A DNA stretch of 64,000 nucleotides from Agrobacterium vaccinii (lineage in GTDB: Bacteria; Pseudomonadota; Alphaproteobacteria; Rhizobiales; Rhizobiaceae): the NCBI RefSeq assembly GCF_021310995.1, contig NZ_CP054150.1, positions 124,001 to 188,000 of the forward strand, in the 5' to 3' direction. A program made the translations under genes and the position numbers. Each line of letters opens with the position of its first letter. Position 1 is the stretch's first letter. Under the pieces are notes generated by a model. That model was not told where the DNA came from and made no database searches. It saw only the letters and a program-made list of their open reading frames with translations. Shown here piece by piece: positions 1 to 9,110 of this stretch.

Positions 1-396
1 CAGCACGAGGAACACGAAGGGCAGAATGAAGCGGGCGGCCAGAAAAGTGTTCAAGGCGTTTTGGGATCGGTAGCCCGCGGCCCGCAGCTTGTTGACCGTA
101 TTGGCGTCAACAAGCGCTTCGCGCAGATTGAAGCGTTCGACGATCCGGCGAGCGGATTTGTTGTTGTTCGACCGTAACGAGGCCTTTTCGCCTTTGGCTG
201 CCTCGCTCATCCGGTTGCGTTCCCGGCTTCGGATCAGGTCGCGTTCCGTGGACACGGCTTTCATGCGTTTGCCCAGATCGCCCTTCTCGAAATAGGGAAT
301 GGCAAGCGTGTAGAAGGTTGCAAAAACAGCGACGGCAACGAGGACGGCCACGATGAGATGCGGGTTGGTGAGGCTGGATGCGAGTTGCTGGAACAT
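1..396 (-). CDS. tadC: TadC pilus platform protein (partial, C-terminus off left edge)
   Basis: This is the first 132 codons of the last gene of the tight-adherence pilus operon. The ATG is at 396-394, and the protein opens with MFQQLASSLTNP, a hydrophobic helix, and then a charged cytoplasmic stretch rich in Arg, Lys and Glu. That layout matches the N-terminus of TadC-type inner-membrane platform proteins, which pair with TadB to anchor the pilus motor. It starts 12 bases after the tadB stop, so the two are co-transcribed. The GSPII_F domain expected in the C-terminal half lies outside the window. The assignment rests mainly on position after tadB and on the N-terminal topology. In Agrobacterium this gene is called ctpI. 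Confidence 0.85.
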   Translation of the reverse strand, partial: MFQQLASSLTNPHLIVAVLVAVAVFATFYTLAIPYFEKGDLGKRMKAVSTERDLIRSRERNRMSEAAKGEKASLRSNNNKSARRIVERFNLREALVDANTVNKLRAAGYRSQNALNTFLAARFILPFVFLVL

Positions 397-408
397 AGTG
401 CTACCGCC

Positions 409-1413
409 TCAAATATCGAAGTTGATCATCTGGCGCATGACGATGATGCCGATGGACATCCAGATCGCCGACGCGCCGAGAATGAGATGACCGCGCGGAT
501 CGGTGAACAGCACCATGATGTAATCCGGCGATGTCAGATAGACGAGCAGCGCCACGATAAAGGGAAGGGCGCCGATGATGACGGCGGATGCCTTGGCCTC
601 CATCGAGAGCGCGGAGACCTTGGCCCTCATCTTGCGTCGTTCACGCAGCACTTTGGACAGGTTGGCCAGCGCTTCGGAGAGATTGCCACCCGCCTGTGCC
701 TGAATGGTGATGACGGTGCCGAAGAAGTTGACCTCGGGCAGTGGCATTGTCAGCATCATGCGGTTGATGCCTTCGGGAATGGTCATGCCCACCTGCTGCG
801 CTTCCACCACGCGCTGGAACTCGGTTTTGACCGGCTCCTGCCCGTCCGAAGCGATCAGCCGTACGGAATCGTTGAGCGGCAGGCCGGATTTGATGGAGCG
901 GTACATCACATCGAGTGCATTCGGAAACTCTTCCAGAAACCTGTTCTGTCGGCGCTTGACCAGAAAACCGAGGATCCAGCGAGGAAGGCCAAGCGCGCCG
1001 ACAAAGCCGCCACCGAGTGCTAGATAGATGGGCGCACCGTAAAGCAGGGCGACGAGGAAGACGGCGATCCCAAGACCACATCCCAGGACATAGAATTTGC
1101 GCACCGAAATCGACAGTCCGGCCTGAACCAGCCTGCCGCGCACACTCGTGTCCCGCCGATCCTTGGTTTTCTCGTTCTGCTTCTTTTCAAGATCCTTGAG
1201 GGTGTCCTGCACGGATTTGCGACGCTTGCTCAGTTCCTGAACACGGTCACGTGCGGCCTTGATCTTGGTATGGTCGGTTTCTGCGGCCTTGACCCGGCTC
1301 ACGCGGCTTGCGGTTTTCTTTTCAACTTCGATCTGCGGGAAAAGGAAGACATAGGCCATCGCTCCTGCCGATATGGCGACCAGGATCACGAGCAACACCA
1401 CCGTCATATTCAT
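409..1413 (-). CDS. tadB: TadB pilus assembly platform protein
   Basis: The 334-residue inner-membrane protein has an N-terminal helix (about residues 5-27), a long charged cytoplasmic linker, a pair of helices near 105-145, a type II secretion F domain (about 170-300, including the stretch RSIKSGLPLNDSVR) and C-terminal helices. Length and topology are normal for TadB, which with TadC forms the platform on which the CpaF/TadA ATPase drives Flp pilin assembly. It lies between cpaF (24 bases upstream) and tadC (12 bases downstream) on the same strand. The Agrobacterium name is ctpH. Confidence 0.93.
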   Translation of the reverse strand: MNMTVVLLVILVAISAGAMAYVFLFPQIEVEKKTASRVSRVKAAETDHTKIKAARDRVQELSKRRKSVQDTLKDLEKKQNEKTKDRRDTSVRGRLVQAGLSISVRKFYVLGCGLGIAVFLVALLYGAPIYLALGGGFVGALGLPRWILGFLVKRRQNRFLEEFPNALDVMYRSIKSGLPLNDSVRLIASDGQEPVKTEFQRVVEAQQVGMTIPEGINRMMLTMPLPEVNFFGTVITIQAQAGGNLSEALANLSKVLRERRKMRAKVSALSMEAKASAVIIGALPFIVALLVYLTSPDYIMVLFTDPRGHLILGASAIWMSIGIIVMRQMINFDI

Positions 1414-1437
1414 TCTACAGTTCCGTTCTGATCCTGC

Positions 1438-2904
1438 TTATTGAGACTGGCTTTCCATTTCATCGAGGGCGGCGGCCAGGCGCTTTTCCTCGTTGAAATA
1501 GCGTGCCCGATCCCAGAAATGCGGTTTGCTGATGCCGGTCGAAACATGGCGGCCGATCAGACGTCCGCTCGCATCTTCGCCATCCATCTCGTAGCGCATC
1601 AGATCCTGAGTGATGATCACGTCGCCTTCCATGCCCAGCACCTCGGTGACCTGCGTGATGCGGCGCGAACCGTCGCGCAGACGCGCAGCCTGAATGATGA
1701 CATCGACGGAGGAGGAGATGATTTCGCGGACGGTCTTTGCCGGAAGACTGAAGCCACCCATGGCGATCATCGATTCCATACGGCTTAGGCATTCGCGCGG
1801 GGTGTTGGCGTGGATCGTTCCCATGGAGCCGTCATGGCCCGTGTTCATCGCCTGTAACAGGTCGAAGACTTCGGGCCCACGCACTTCACCGACGATGATG
1901 CGCTCAGGGCGCATACGCAGGCAGTTCTTGACGAGATCACGCATGGTGATTTCACCTTCGCCCTCAATGTTGGGCGGACGGGTTTCAAGCCTTACCACGT
2001 GGGGCTGCTGCAACTGAAGTTCGGCAGTGTCTTCGCAGGTGATGACACGTTCGGTCTTGTCGATATAGCTCGTCAGGCAATTGAGAAGCGTCGTCTTGCC
2101 TGAGCCGGTGCCGCCGGAGATGACGACATTGCAGCGAACACGCCCGATGACCTGAAGAAGAACGGCACCCTCCGGTGTGATGGCTCCAAAGCGCACCAAC
2201 TGGTCGAGCGTGAGTTTGTCTTTCTTGAACTTCCGGATCGTCAGTGCCGGGCCATCGATGGCGAGCGGCGGGGCGATGACGTTGACGCGCGAACCGTCCG
2301 GCAGGCGAGCGTCGCAGATCGGGCTCGATTCATCGACGCGGCGACCGACCTGGCTGACGATACGCTGGCAGATCGACAGGAGCTGAGCATTGTCGCGAAA
2401 CCGTATGTCGGATTCGATGGTTTTACCGCCCACTTCGATGAAGGTCTGGCCGGAACCGTTAACCATGATGTCGGCGATGTCGTCACGCGCCAGAAGCGGC
2501 TCCAGCGGACCGTAACCCAGAACATCGTTGCAGATGTCTTCCAGCAGTTCTTCCTGCTCGGAAATCGACATCGCGAAATTCTTGATGGTGATGATATCGT
2601 TGACGATATCGCGGATTTCTTCGCGCGCACTTTCAGTGTCGAGTTTCGCCAGTTGCGACAGATCGATGGTGTCGATCAGCGCCGAGAAGACCTGCGCCTT
2701 TGTCTGGTAATATTCGTCGGTCCGCGTGCGCTTGCGCACCTGTGGGGGCGGAGAATGAGACGGGGCTGCTGGCGAGGGTAGGACCAGTGTCTCCACCGGC
2801 TCAGCACGCGGAGCCGCGACAACGGGCGACGGGGCAGGGGAGGATGCCGCCGGTCCACTGTTTGTGCTTCGTGAGAAGCCTTCGTTGCCACGTTTTCCGA
2901 ACAT
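1438..2904 (-). CDS. cpaF: CpaF/TadA-type secretion ATPase
   Basis: This 488-residue cytoplasmic ATPase powers Flp pilus extension and probably retraction. It has a Pro/Ala-rich disordered N-terminus (residues 15-55), an N-terminal domain with the family stretch GYGPLEPLL (131-138), a Walker A GGTGSGKTT (264-272), an acidic Asp-box/Walker B region ending in RIIVGEVRG, and the His-containing segment MGTIHANTP. These motifs are diagnostic of the T2SSE/VirB11 superfamily. It starts 40 bases after cpaE and is the motor for the TadB/TadC platform encoded just downstream. The Agrobacterium name is ctpG. Confidence 0.96.
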   Translation of the reverse strand: MFGKRGNEGFSRSTNSGPAASSPAPSPVVAAPRAEPVETLVLPSPAAPSHSPPPQVRKRTRTDEYYQTKAQVFSALIDTIDLSQLAKLDTESAREEIRDIVNDIITIKNFAMSISEQEELLEDICNDVLGYGPLEPLLARDDIADIMVNGSGQTFIEVGGKTIESDIRFRDNAQLLSICQRIVSQVGRRVDESSPICDARLPDGSRVNVIAPPLAIDGPALTIRKFKKDKLTLDQLVRFGAITPEGAVLLQVIGRVRCNVVISGGTGSGKTTLLNCLTSYIDKTERVITCEDTAELQLQQPHVVRLETRPPNIEGEGEITMRDLVKNCLRMRPERIIVGEVRGPEVFDLLQAMNTGHDGSMGTIHANTPRECLSRMESMIAMGGFSLPAKTVREIISSSVDVIIQAARLRDGSRRITQVTEVLGMEGDVIITQDLMRYEMDGEDASGRLIGRHVSTGISKPHFWDRARYFNEEKRLAAALDEMESQSQ

Positions 2905-2944
2905 AGATGTCTTCCGGTCTGTCTTTGCACGGCCATGCCGCGCA

Positions 2945-4234
2945 TCACTTGCGTTTTATAAGGTCCATGAATTTGCCAAGCCCCGCCCGCTTCGCCTTTC
3001 GCGCCGAAGAACGGCCCGTGACGATGTGGGAAATCTGAGAGAACGTCTCGGCAATCGGCGACTTTGCATCGATTTCGCTGATCATCCGCCCGCTATTGGC
3101 AGCGTTGCCGAACAGTTGAACATCGAATGGAATGATGGCGATCGGCTCGATCTCCAGCGGTTCGAAAAAGTCGGCAGGTGCAATCTCGGGCCGCTTCACC
3201 ATGCCAACCTGATTGAGCACCAGATGCGGAACCTTGTCGTTGGGTCGAAGCTTTGTCAGCGCATCCAGAAGGTTCTTGGTGTTGCGCAGATTAGCGAGGT
3301 CCGGCACTGCCGTGATCACCACCTCGTCGGCTTCGGCCAAAACGGTTTGCGTCCAGTCAGACCAGATGTGCGGAACATCGAGAACCGCAACCGGCGCACT
3401 GCGCTGTAAAAGCTCAAGCAGAGGCTGGAAGGCCAGCCGCTCGAAATCATAGGATCGGTCGAGAAGCGACGGCGCGGCAAGCAGCGAAAGATGCTCGGAG
3501 CATTTGGTCAGCAGACGGTCGAGAAACATTTCGTCCAGACGCTCGGGCGCGTAAACCGCCTCGGCGATGCCCTGAGCAGGGTCCTGATCGAAGTCGATAT
3601 TGGCGGTTCCGAACGGCAGGTCCAGATCGGCGAGAATGGTTTCCGTGGAAAACAGCTGCGAGATGCCGAAGGCGCAATTGTGCGCGATGGTCGACGAGCC
3701 GACGCCGCCCTTCGCGCCGATGAACGCGATGTTACGACCCAACGGTTCGGCCTCCGGGTCAACGAAGATCGCCGAGATCGACGCCAGCAGATCCGGCATT
3801 TTCACCGGCGCAACGAGATATTCCGAAATGCCATTGCGGATGAGATCGCGGTAGAGCGTGATGTCGTTATGGCGGCCGATGATGATCACGCGGGTCGTCG
3901 GGTCGCAAACTTCTGCCAGCGGTGCCAGGTCGTTCAGCAGCGTCGAAGGCTCGCGCGCCGTTTCCAGAACGATTAGGTTGGGCGTCGGGCTTGACGAAAA
4001 CATCGTCGCTGCCGCTTCGATCTCGCCATTGGTGACGCGCAGGCTGACCTTGTTCATGCGGCGGTCGCCCGAAAGGCGCTCCATCAGGCGCTGCATGCCC
4101 TCGCTTTCGCAGAATGCATGGATGGAAATGCGGGGCAGAGGTCGCAGACCCTCCAGATCGCCCGTGCGCAGGGGCTCTTCGGCGTAGGGTTCGTCCGGGT
4201 TTGCGTGCTGAATATCGTAGTTTACCGGGTTCAT
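2945..4234 (-). CDS. cpaE: CpaE pilus localisation ATPase
   Basis: The 429-residue protein has an N-terminal receiver-like domain (about 35-155) without an obvious phosphoacceptor site, followed by a MinD/ParA-type ATPase domain. The deviant Walker A is at 173-182 (GAKGGVGSST). In Caulobacter, CpaE localises to the pole and is needed to place the CpaC secretin there. That role is family knowledge and is inferred here. It lies between cpaD and cpaF in the operon. The C-terminus is basic (ARKAKRAGLGKFMDLIKRK) and could contact membrane or partner proteins. The Agrobacterium name is ctpF. Confidence 0.94.
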   Translation of the reverse strand: MNPVNYDIQHANPDEPYAEEPLRTGDLEGLRPLPRISIHAFCESEGMQRLMERLSGDRRMNKVSLRVTNGEIEAAATMFSSSPTPNLIVLETAREPSTLLNDLAPLAEVCDPTTRVIIIGRHNDITLYRDLIRNGISEYLVAPVKMPDLLASISAIFVDPEAEPLGRNIAFIGAKGGVGSSTIAHNCAFGISQLFSTETILADLDLPFGTANIDFDQDPAQGIAEAVYAPERLDEMFLDRLLTKCSEHLSLLAAPSLLDRSYDFERLAFQPLLELLQRSAPVAVLDVPHIWSDWTQTVLAEADEVVITAVPDLANLRNTKNLLDALTKLRPNDKVPHLVLNQVGMVKRPEIAPADFFEPLEIEPIAIIPFDVQLFGNAANSGRMISEIDAKSPIAETFSQISHIVTGRSSARKAKRAGLGKFMDLIKRK

Positions 4235-4270
4235 TGTGTTTCCTGTTGCCGCATCCGCTCTGGCTTCACG

Positions 4271-4969
4271 TCACTCTGTCGTTGCCGTTGTCTTGCCTGC
4301 GCGATAGTTGCCAATCACCACAGAACGACGCTCTGCATCGATCGGGCTCATACCGCGCGGACCGACAAGGTCCATCGGGTTTGCCACCTGCGCTGCCAGA
4401 TTGTTTTGTGATGCACAGCCGAAATTGTACCAGTTCTTGTTGGAATAGGTGTTATCCGAAAGGTCTTCCGGCCATTGCCCGCACTGCCCGGTCATCGCCG
4501 TGATGGCCACGTAGCTCAACCGGATGGGAGCAGCATCCCCCGAGGGTGCGGCACCATAGGGCGTCTCCACGATCTTGGTTGCCGGAATGCCGGAAGAGGC
4601 CAGCACGGACCGAATTTGCCGTTTCAGGATCGAAGCCGCAGCGGAGTTTGCCGAGCCCATGGGAATCTGCATCTGCACGACGCCCGATGAGGTGGAGGAA
4701 TAGCTCTGCGCAAAGCCCTTGATGCTGTCGGCCATGCCGACCGTTAAACGGTTGTCGCCAGCAGAAACCGGGATATCCAAGGAGTGCTGCGCTTCCGAAA
4801 GCGTGATCGGATGGCGGGTGCGGTAGTCATCTGGAATGGCGCCTGTCGACATCGGGTCGCGTGCGCAGCCCTGCGCCAGCATTGCCGTCGTCAGTAGCGC
4901 GGCAACGAGGCTGACGCGGCGGATCGTGTGGCGTTGCGCGAGAGGTTTCATCTGGTGCATCTTTGTCAT
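4271..4969 (-). CDS. cpaD: CpaD pilus lipoprotein
   Basis: The 232-residue protein carries a lipoprotein signal: basic n-region (AQRHTIRR), hydrophobic stretch and lipobox ending AQGC, with the lipidated Cys at residue 35. The mature part matches the CpaD family of outer-membrane pilus lipoproteins that accompany the secretin. Its start ATG overlaps the end of cpaC by 4 bases, a translational coupling often seen for proteins made in fixed ratio. The Agrobacterium name is ctpE. Confidence 0.9.
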   Translation of the reverse strand: MTKMHQMKPLAQRHTIRRVSLVAALLTTAMLAQGCARDPMSTGAIPDDYRTRHPITLSEAQHSLDIPVSAGDNRLTVGMADSIKGFAQSYSSTSSGVVQMQIPMGSANSAAASILKRQIRSVLASSGIPATKIVETPYGAAPSGDAAPIRLSYVAITAMTGQCGQWPEDLSDNTYSNKNWYNFGCASQNNLAAQVANPMDLVGPRGMSPIDAERRSVVIGNYRAGKTTATTE

Positions 4970-6552
4970 TTGTAGATAAACCCTACCGAGCCCTGATAGG
5001 GCTGTGTGTGAGCCTGCTGCCTGTTGCCGTAAACCTTGTTGACCCGGTTCATGAAGTACATGGCGGCATCGTTTTCCGGGTTGAAGTTGTCGTCGGGCCG
5101 GGCGATCTCGTTGCGCGATACCGGTCGCACCAGATAAGGCGTGGCGATGATGACGAGCTCTGTTTCGTTGCGAATGAAGTCCTTGCTGCGGAATAGGGTG
5201 CCGAGAATCGGAACCTTGGACGCGCCGGGCAGACCGGACATCGCCTGACGCACATTGTCCTGCACCAAACCAGCAATGACGATCGAGCCGCCAGATGGAA
5301 GCTCGACGCTTGTGGAGGCCTCGCGCTTTCGTATTGACAGGTAGGTGCTACCCGGAACGCGAACGCTGCTGCCATTGCCCGTCACGGCACTGCCCTCATA
5401 TGTCGGTTCGGAGACGTTGGTCTCGATCTTCAGGCTGATACGACCGGGAGACAGAACGACAGGACGAAAATTCAGCTCGATCCCGTAATCGACCTTGTCC
5501 GTCGTTCGAGTGACAGTCGGTCTTCCCGTCGTTTCATCGAATGCAACTTCCTGTTCAGCGGGCAACCGGAACTCGCCACCTACATAGAACTTCGCCTGTT
5601 CGCCTGAAATCGCAGTGAGGCTCGGCTCGGCCAAGGTGCGCATGACACCCGCCTGCTCCATCGCATTGAAATAGCTGCCAAGGGCCAGTTTTCCGACTGT
5701 GCCCGCCACGTTACCAGTACCCGCCAGGCCAATCGCATTGCCCAGGTTTGCGGGATTGGAAAACGCAATTTGACTGGAGTTTGAGCCTGTACCGCTTATG
5801 GAGCCATTGAAACCAAGCTGCTTCAAAACCTGACGGCTGACTTCTGCAACCGTGACCTTCAGCGTCACCTGATCTTCACCTTCGATCGTCAACATATTGA
5901 CGATGGAGGATTGCTGGCGGTCTTCCGCGAAGATCGCAACCGCGCCGTCACCATTGCTCTGGCTTGTCTCGGTAATATTGCGCGTGGTCGCCTCACCACC
6001 CTTCAGGAAGGCGGAAGCGAGCTGGACGGCGCGGGCAGAATCCTGCGGGGTGCGAACGCTGCCTGAGAGCACGATGTTATCGGAGACGATTTCGACGCGT
6101 ATGTCCGATTCAGGAATGAAGCGGCGAAGGTTGGCCTGAAGACCGGAAATGTCACGCTCGACTTCAAGATCGAGACTGACGATCTCCTGGCCCTGATCAC
6201 CGAAAATGAAGATATTCGTCTGGCCAACCGACTTGCCGAAAAGATAGATGCGTCGCGAACTGCGCGTTACGGCATCCGCCATGGAGGGGTCTGCCACGAG
6301 AATATCGTGAGCGTCTTGCGGCAGATCGATGACCAGCGCCTTGTTGAGCCCCAGCTTAAGGCGCTTTCGCACGCCCTGACCGCTTTCATTGATGCGTACG
6401 ATGCTGGCGCTCTGGGCGAGGGCTTCGTTGGTCGAAAGGCCAAAAGGCGCATTCATGCCGGGAAAACCGGAGAATGCGATACAGAAAGCCAGCCCGCCAG
6501 TGACGGAGGAGCGCATAAGGGTCTTCAGGCTGTTGCGTGCTCGATAGGTCAT
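4966..6552 (-). CDS. cpaC: CpaC outer-membrane secretin of the Flp pilus
   Basis: The 528-residue protein has a signal peptide, an N-terminal pilus-assembly domain (about 50-135, with the run ALVIDLPQDAHDILVADP), a BON-like domain (about 140-205) and a C-terminal secretin domain (about 260-480, including VPGSTYLSIRKREASTSVEL and the segment SGGSIVIAGL). It forms the outer-membrane pore through which the pilus passes. Both ends overlap neighbours by 4 bases (cpaB and cpaD), so cpaBCD are translationally coupled. Its N-terminal domain resembles the stand-alone protein encoded divergently at 8700-9110. The Agrobacterium name is ctpD. Confidence 0.95.
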   Translation of the reverse strand: MTYRARNSLKTLMRSSVTGGLAFCIAFSGFPGMNAPFGLSTNEALAQSASIVRINESGQGVRKRLKLGLNKALVIDLPQDAHDILVADPSMADAVTRSSRRIYLFGKSVGQTNIFIFGDQGQEIVSLDLEVERDISGLQANLRRFIPESDIRVEIVSDNIVLSGSVRTPQDSARAVQLASAFLKGGEATTRNITETSQSNGDGAVAIFAEDRQQSSIVNMLTIEGEDQVTLKVTVAEVSRQVLKQLGFNGSISGTGSNSSQIAFSNPANLGNAIGLAGTGNVAGTVGKLALGSYFNAMEQAGVMRTLAEPSLTAISGEQAKFYVGGEFRLPAEQEVAFDETTGRPTVTRTTDKVDYGIELNFRPVVLSPGRISLKIETNVSEPTYEGSAVTGNGSSVRVPGSTYLSIRKREASTSVELPSGGSIVIAGLVQDNVRQAMSGLPGASKVPILGTLFRSKDFIRNETELVIIATPYLVRPVSRNEIARPDDNFNPENDAAMYFMNRVNKVYGNRQQAHTQPYQGSVGFIYK

Positions 6553-7358
6553 TGTGCCGATCCCCCTTGTCCTTCCTTGACGATTGAGCCGGATTTGATG
6601 ACCTGAATGGCTGGCTGTCCCGCACCACGGTTCAGAAGGTATTCGGCAGATGTGGTGTCACTATCCTGTGCATCGGCAACGGAGCGTAGCGACAGCGTCA
6701 GACGATCCGCCATCTGCTGTGCGACAGTCATGATCTTTGCCTGTTCCGGTGACAGTTCCAGCGTGGCTGTTGCGCCGACAACAGCGCTCGTGCCGTCTTC
6801 GCCTTCCTTGATCTGCTGATCAATGGCGAGAACGCGGACATTGTTGAGAACGTTTTCTGTCAAAAAGCCGCCATTGTCTCCTTTGCGAACCATGATCACG
6901 TCGACCCGGTCGTTAGGAAGCACAAAGCCACCGGCGCCGGTGGCGACCGAAATCTCTGTCGAGACGGCACGCTTGCCCGCAGGCAGCAACGCGGACATGA
7001 TACGGGAGCTGGAATCGACGACCTTTTCGGGCCGCAAGGGTTCGCCTTCGAACAGCGGCAGGCGCACGATAGAACCGGTCAGTTCGGCAATGGCCTCCGG
7101 GCGCTTTGCTTCGGTAACGAAGCTCTCATTGATGCTGCCCTGTGGCCATGCTGCCCAGCGCACCGAGTCTGCGCTCAGGCGGCTTCCAACCGGCAAATTG
7201 ACCGAGGAAACCAGGACATTGACGGTCGGTTCTTTCTGAATGATGGCTTCGGCCTGCTCCACGACCTGTTGGGGAGCGCCAAGCTGCATGGCCAGCAAAC
7301 CGGCAAGACCGGCGGCGACCACAGCTACGGAAAGAATGACGACACGCGACGGTTTCAT
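6549..7358 (-). CDS. cpaB: CpaB/RcpC pilus assembly protein
   Basis: The 269-residue protein has one N-terminal membrane helix (residues 6-26), a SAF-like domain (about 47-115, containing VNLPVGSRLSADSVRWAAWP) and the CpaB/RcpC C-terminal domain with the typical KRAVSTEISVATGAGGFVLP segment. It is an inner-membrane and periplasmic component that supports the secretin channel. It follows the peptidase gene cpaA and overlaps the start of cpaC by 4 bases. The Agrobacterium name is ctpC. Confidence 0.94.
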   Translation of the reverse strand: MKPSRVVILSVAVVAAGLAGLLAMQLGAPQQVVEQAEAIIQKEPTVNVLVSSVNLPVGSRLSADSVRWAAWPQGSINESFVTEAKRPEAIAELTGSIVRLPLFEGEPLRPEKVVDSSSRIMSALLPAGKRAVSTEISVATGAGGFVLPNDRVDVIMVRKGDNGGFLTENVLNNVRVLAIDQQIKEGEDGTSAVVGATATLELSPEQAKIMTVAQQMADRLTLSLRSVADAQDSDTTSAEYLLNRGAGQPAIQVIKSGSIVKEGQGGSAQ

Positions 7359-7485
7359 GTTCGGGCCTTGAAAGAGTCAGAATCTCTGTTCCGACCATGG
7401 CCCGCCATTGGTGTAATTATAGTTAATAAAACGTCTCGGCGTGTGGTTAATGGAAAATAAACAGGCCCGTTTCAGGGCTGTTGCT

Positions 7486-7998
7486 TTACATCAGGCGCTG
7501 CATCGCGAGCTGAACGATTGGCGCTTCGGGGTAGGTCAGCAGACCCGCTACCGCGATCGCTATTCCGTAGGGAACCTTTTTAGCCACCAGCAGCGAATCT
7601 GGAACCGGAAGGCCCGTCACCATGATTTCCTGTCGATAGGACCTGATGAACAGGATGCCCATCGTCAGCACACCGCCAAGGATGGCGACTGCCAGCATAT
7701 AAAGCGCAAGCGGCATGTCGAAGCCGAACCAGACCGCAGATGCCGTCAGCAACTTCGCATCCCCGCCGCCCATCGTGTTCGTTGCAAAAAGAATGAAGCT
7801 CACGAAAAATACGGCGAGACCTGCAACGAGGCTCATGCCGAACGTCTGCATGTCCATGCCCGAAAGCGGTGCGACCACGAGGAATGAAGCGATGAGGATC
7901 GCCGAAATGCGGTTCGGAATCGTCATTGTGAACAGGTCATTGAGCGCCGCGAATGCAAGACAAAGCGGAACGATCAGGAATATCGCAGCGATAACCAT
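7486..7998 (-). CDS. cpaA: CpaA prepilin peptidase
   Basis: The roughly 170-residue polytopic membrane protein is a type IV prepilin peptidase (A24 family) of the short Flp type that lacks the methyltransferase-like domain of PilD. The two catalytic aspartates are visible: one in the first loop (FAALNDLFTM) and one in MGGGDAK, the family GxGD motif. It should remove the leader of the Flp pilin encoded next to it. I chose the ATG at 7998, which has an AAGGTG ribosome-binding site 8 bases away. A GTG three codons upstream (8007) is the alternative. A 127-base gap separates it from cpaB. The Agrobacterium name is ctpB. Confidence 0.93.
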   Translation of the reverse strand: MVIAAIFLIVPLCLAFAALNDLFTMTIPNRISAILIASFLVVAPLSGMDMQTFGMSLVAGLAVFFVSFILFATNTMGGGDAKLLTASAVWFGFDMPLALYMLAVAILGGVLTMGILFIRSYRQEIMVTGLPVPDSLLVAKKVPYGIAIAVAGLLTYPEAPIVQLAMQRLM

Positions 7999-8087
7999 GT
8001 GATGCACCTTATCCTACTCGCCAACATACCAATGCGATACGCCGCCTTGTTCAGGCGGCGCAAATACTATCGAACCCGAGCCAAACC

Positions 8088-8276
8088 TTAGTTGTTGGCA
8101 GCAGGTGCTGCCGTCGTCATTCTGGTGGCGATTGTACCGAAGATTGCGCCAAGACGTGTACCGATAGTCGTTGCGCCAGTAATGATCGCAACGGAAATCA
8201 GGGCGGCAATCAGGCCGTATTCGATGGCGGTCGCGCCGGACTCGTCTTTCATGAAGCGAGCGAAAATCTGTGTCAT
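8088..8276 (-). CDS. Flp-type major pilin
   Basis: The 62-residue pilin opens with MTQIFARFMKDESG followed by ATAIEYGLIAALIS. This is the classic Flp leader, with cleavage after Gly14 and Glu/Tyr at the conserved positions of the mature N-terminus. One hydrophobic helix follows, then a short Ala/Thr-rich tail ending in AANN. The start is fixed by AGGAG 8 bases upstream. It is the first gene of the pilus operon, just upstream of its peptidase cpaA. A CtrA-type site lies about 112 bases upstream of the start. The names are pilA in Caulobacter and ctpA in Agrobacterium. Confidence 0.95.
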   Translation of the reverse strand: MTQIFARFMKDESGATAIEYGLIAALISVAIITGATTIGTRLGAIFGTIATRMTTAAPAANN

Positions 8277-8387
8277 GCGGGTTCTCCTAAACTCTGTCTT
8301 ATCGTTGAGCACGCCGACAACTGTTTTCCGTTGTTCGGTTGACCTCAAACTAGCGAATTTGGATTTCCAACCACTTAAAAAAGCTGA

Positions 8388-8403
8388 TTAAAAAAAGATT
8401 AAC
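8388..8403. promoter_or_regulatory. CtrA-type box upstream of Flp pilin
   Basis: The sequence TTAA-AAAAAGA-TTAAC is a perfect match to the CtrA consensus TTAA-N7-TTAAC. It lies in the 423-base region between the divergent pilin and secretin-N-like genes, 112 bases from the pilin ATG. Caulobacter pilA is a known direct CtrA target, so the position is biologically plausible. The rest of the region (8277-8699) is AT-rich with no gene that I can see. It must hold the promoters for both directions. Confidence 0.6.
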
Positions 8404-8699
8404 GGGCAGTGAAATCGAGCATAGTAAACAATAATTCAAAGTAGAAATTCAATTTTTATGTGTTGCAGAACATGCCTATTCTTAGGGGCTGTAGCGACAA
8501 ATGACGCCAGCGGAATGCACTTTAATAGGACATATCCGCTGTTTTGTTTTGAGGCATGTAGCATAATGGAGCGACGTTTTTCAGCGAAGGCGTATCAACC
8601 ATTTCATAATGGGATTCTCGTTTAACGCTTCATTCACCAATCCCGCGCATGGTGCTTTTGATCATCACAACGCCGCACCAACCAAGGCTGTCCGAACTC

Positions 8700-9110
8700 A
8701 TGCTGTCCGTTTCAATGGCTAGACTTGCTATGACCCTGGCGGCGCTGCTTGCGACGTCCACAATGGCGGTTTCGGCTGAGGATGAGTTGCTGCGTGTTTC
8801 GATGAACCACGCCCGCGTACTGAAATTGGATAGACCGGTCAGCAAGGTCATCATCGGAAACTCCAAGGTAGCCGATGCAACGGTCGCAGATGCCACCACC
8901 ATCGTCCTGACAGGCCGAAGCTTCGGCACCACGAACCTTGTTCTGCTGGACGCCGATGGCAATGCGATTGTGGATGAACGCGTGCTCGTTTCCATCGATG
9001 AAGGCAACACAGTCCGCGTTTTCCGCCAGACGGCCCGTACCGTCCTCTCCTGCACGCCGAACTGCGAAGAGCATTCCCCGAACGAAGGCGCAGCGGCGAG
9101 CGGCCAGTAA
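8700..9110 (+). CDS. Secreted secretin-N-domain-like protein (CpaC N-terminal homologue)
   Basis: A signal peptide ending STMAVSA is followed by a single domain that aligns with the N-terminal domain of CpaC in this same window. For example, VADATVADATTIVLTGRSFG matches the CpaC stretch MADAVTRSSRRIYLFGKSVG, and both continue with G-TN-hydrophobic and D-G-I-V. This is the pilus-assembly N-terminal (T2SS/T3SS N) fold without a secretin barrel. The tail has two cysteines four residues apart (SCTPNC) and is acidic. It is divergent from the pilus operon. The start could also be at 8649; 8700 gives a better signal peptide. A periplasmic pilus accessory role is inferred. Confidence 0.75.
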   Translation: MLSVSMARLAMTLAALLATSTMAVSAEDELLRVSMNHARVLKLDRPVSKVIIGNSKVADATVADATTIVLTGRSFGTTNLVLLDADGNAIVDERVLVSIDEGNTVRVFRQTARTVLSCTPNCEEHSPNEGAAASGQ

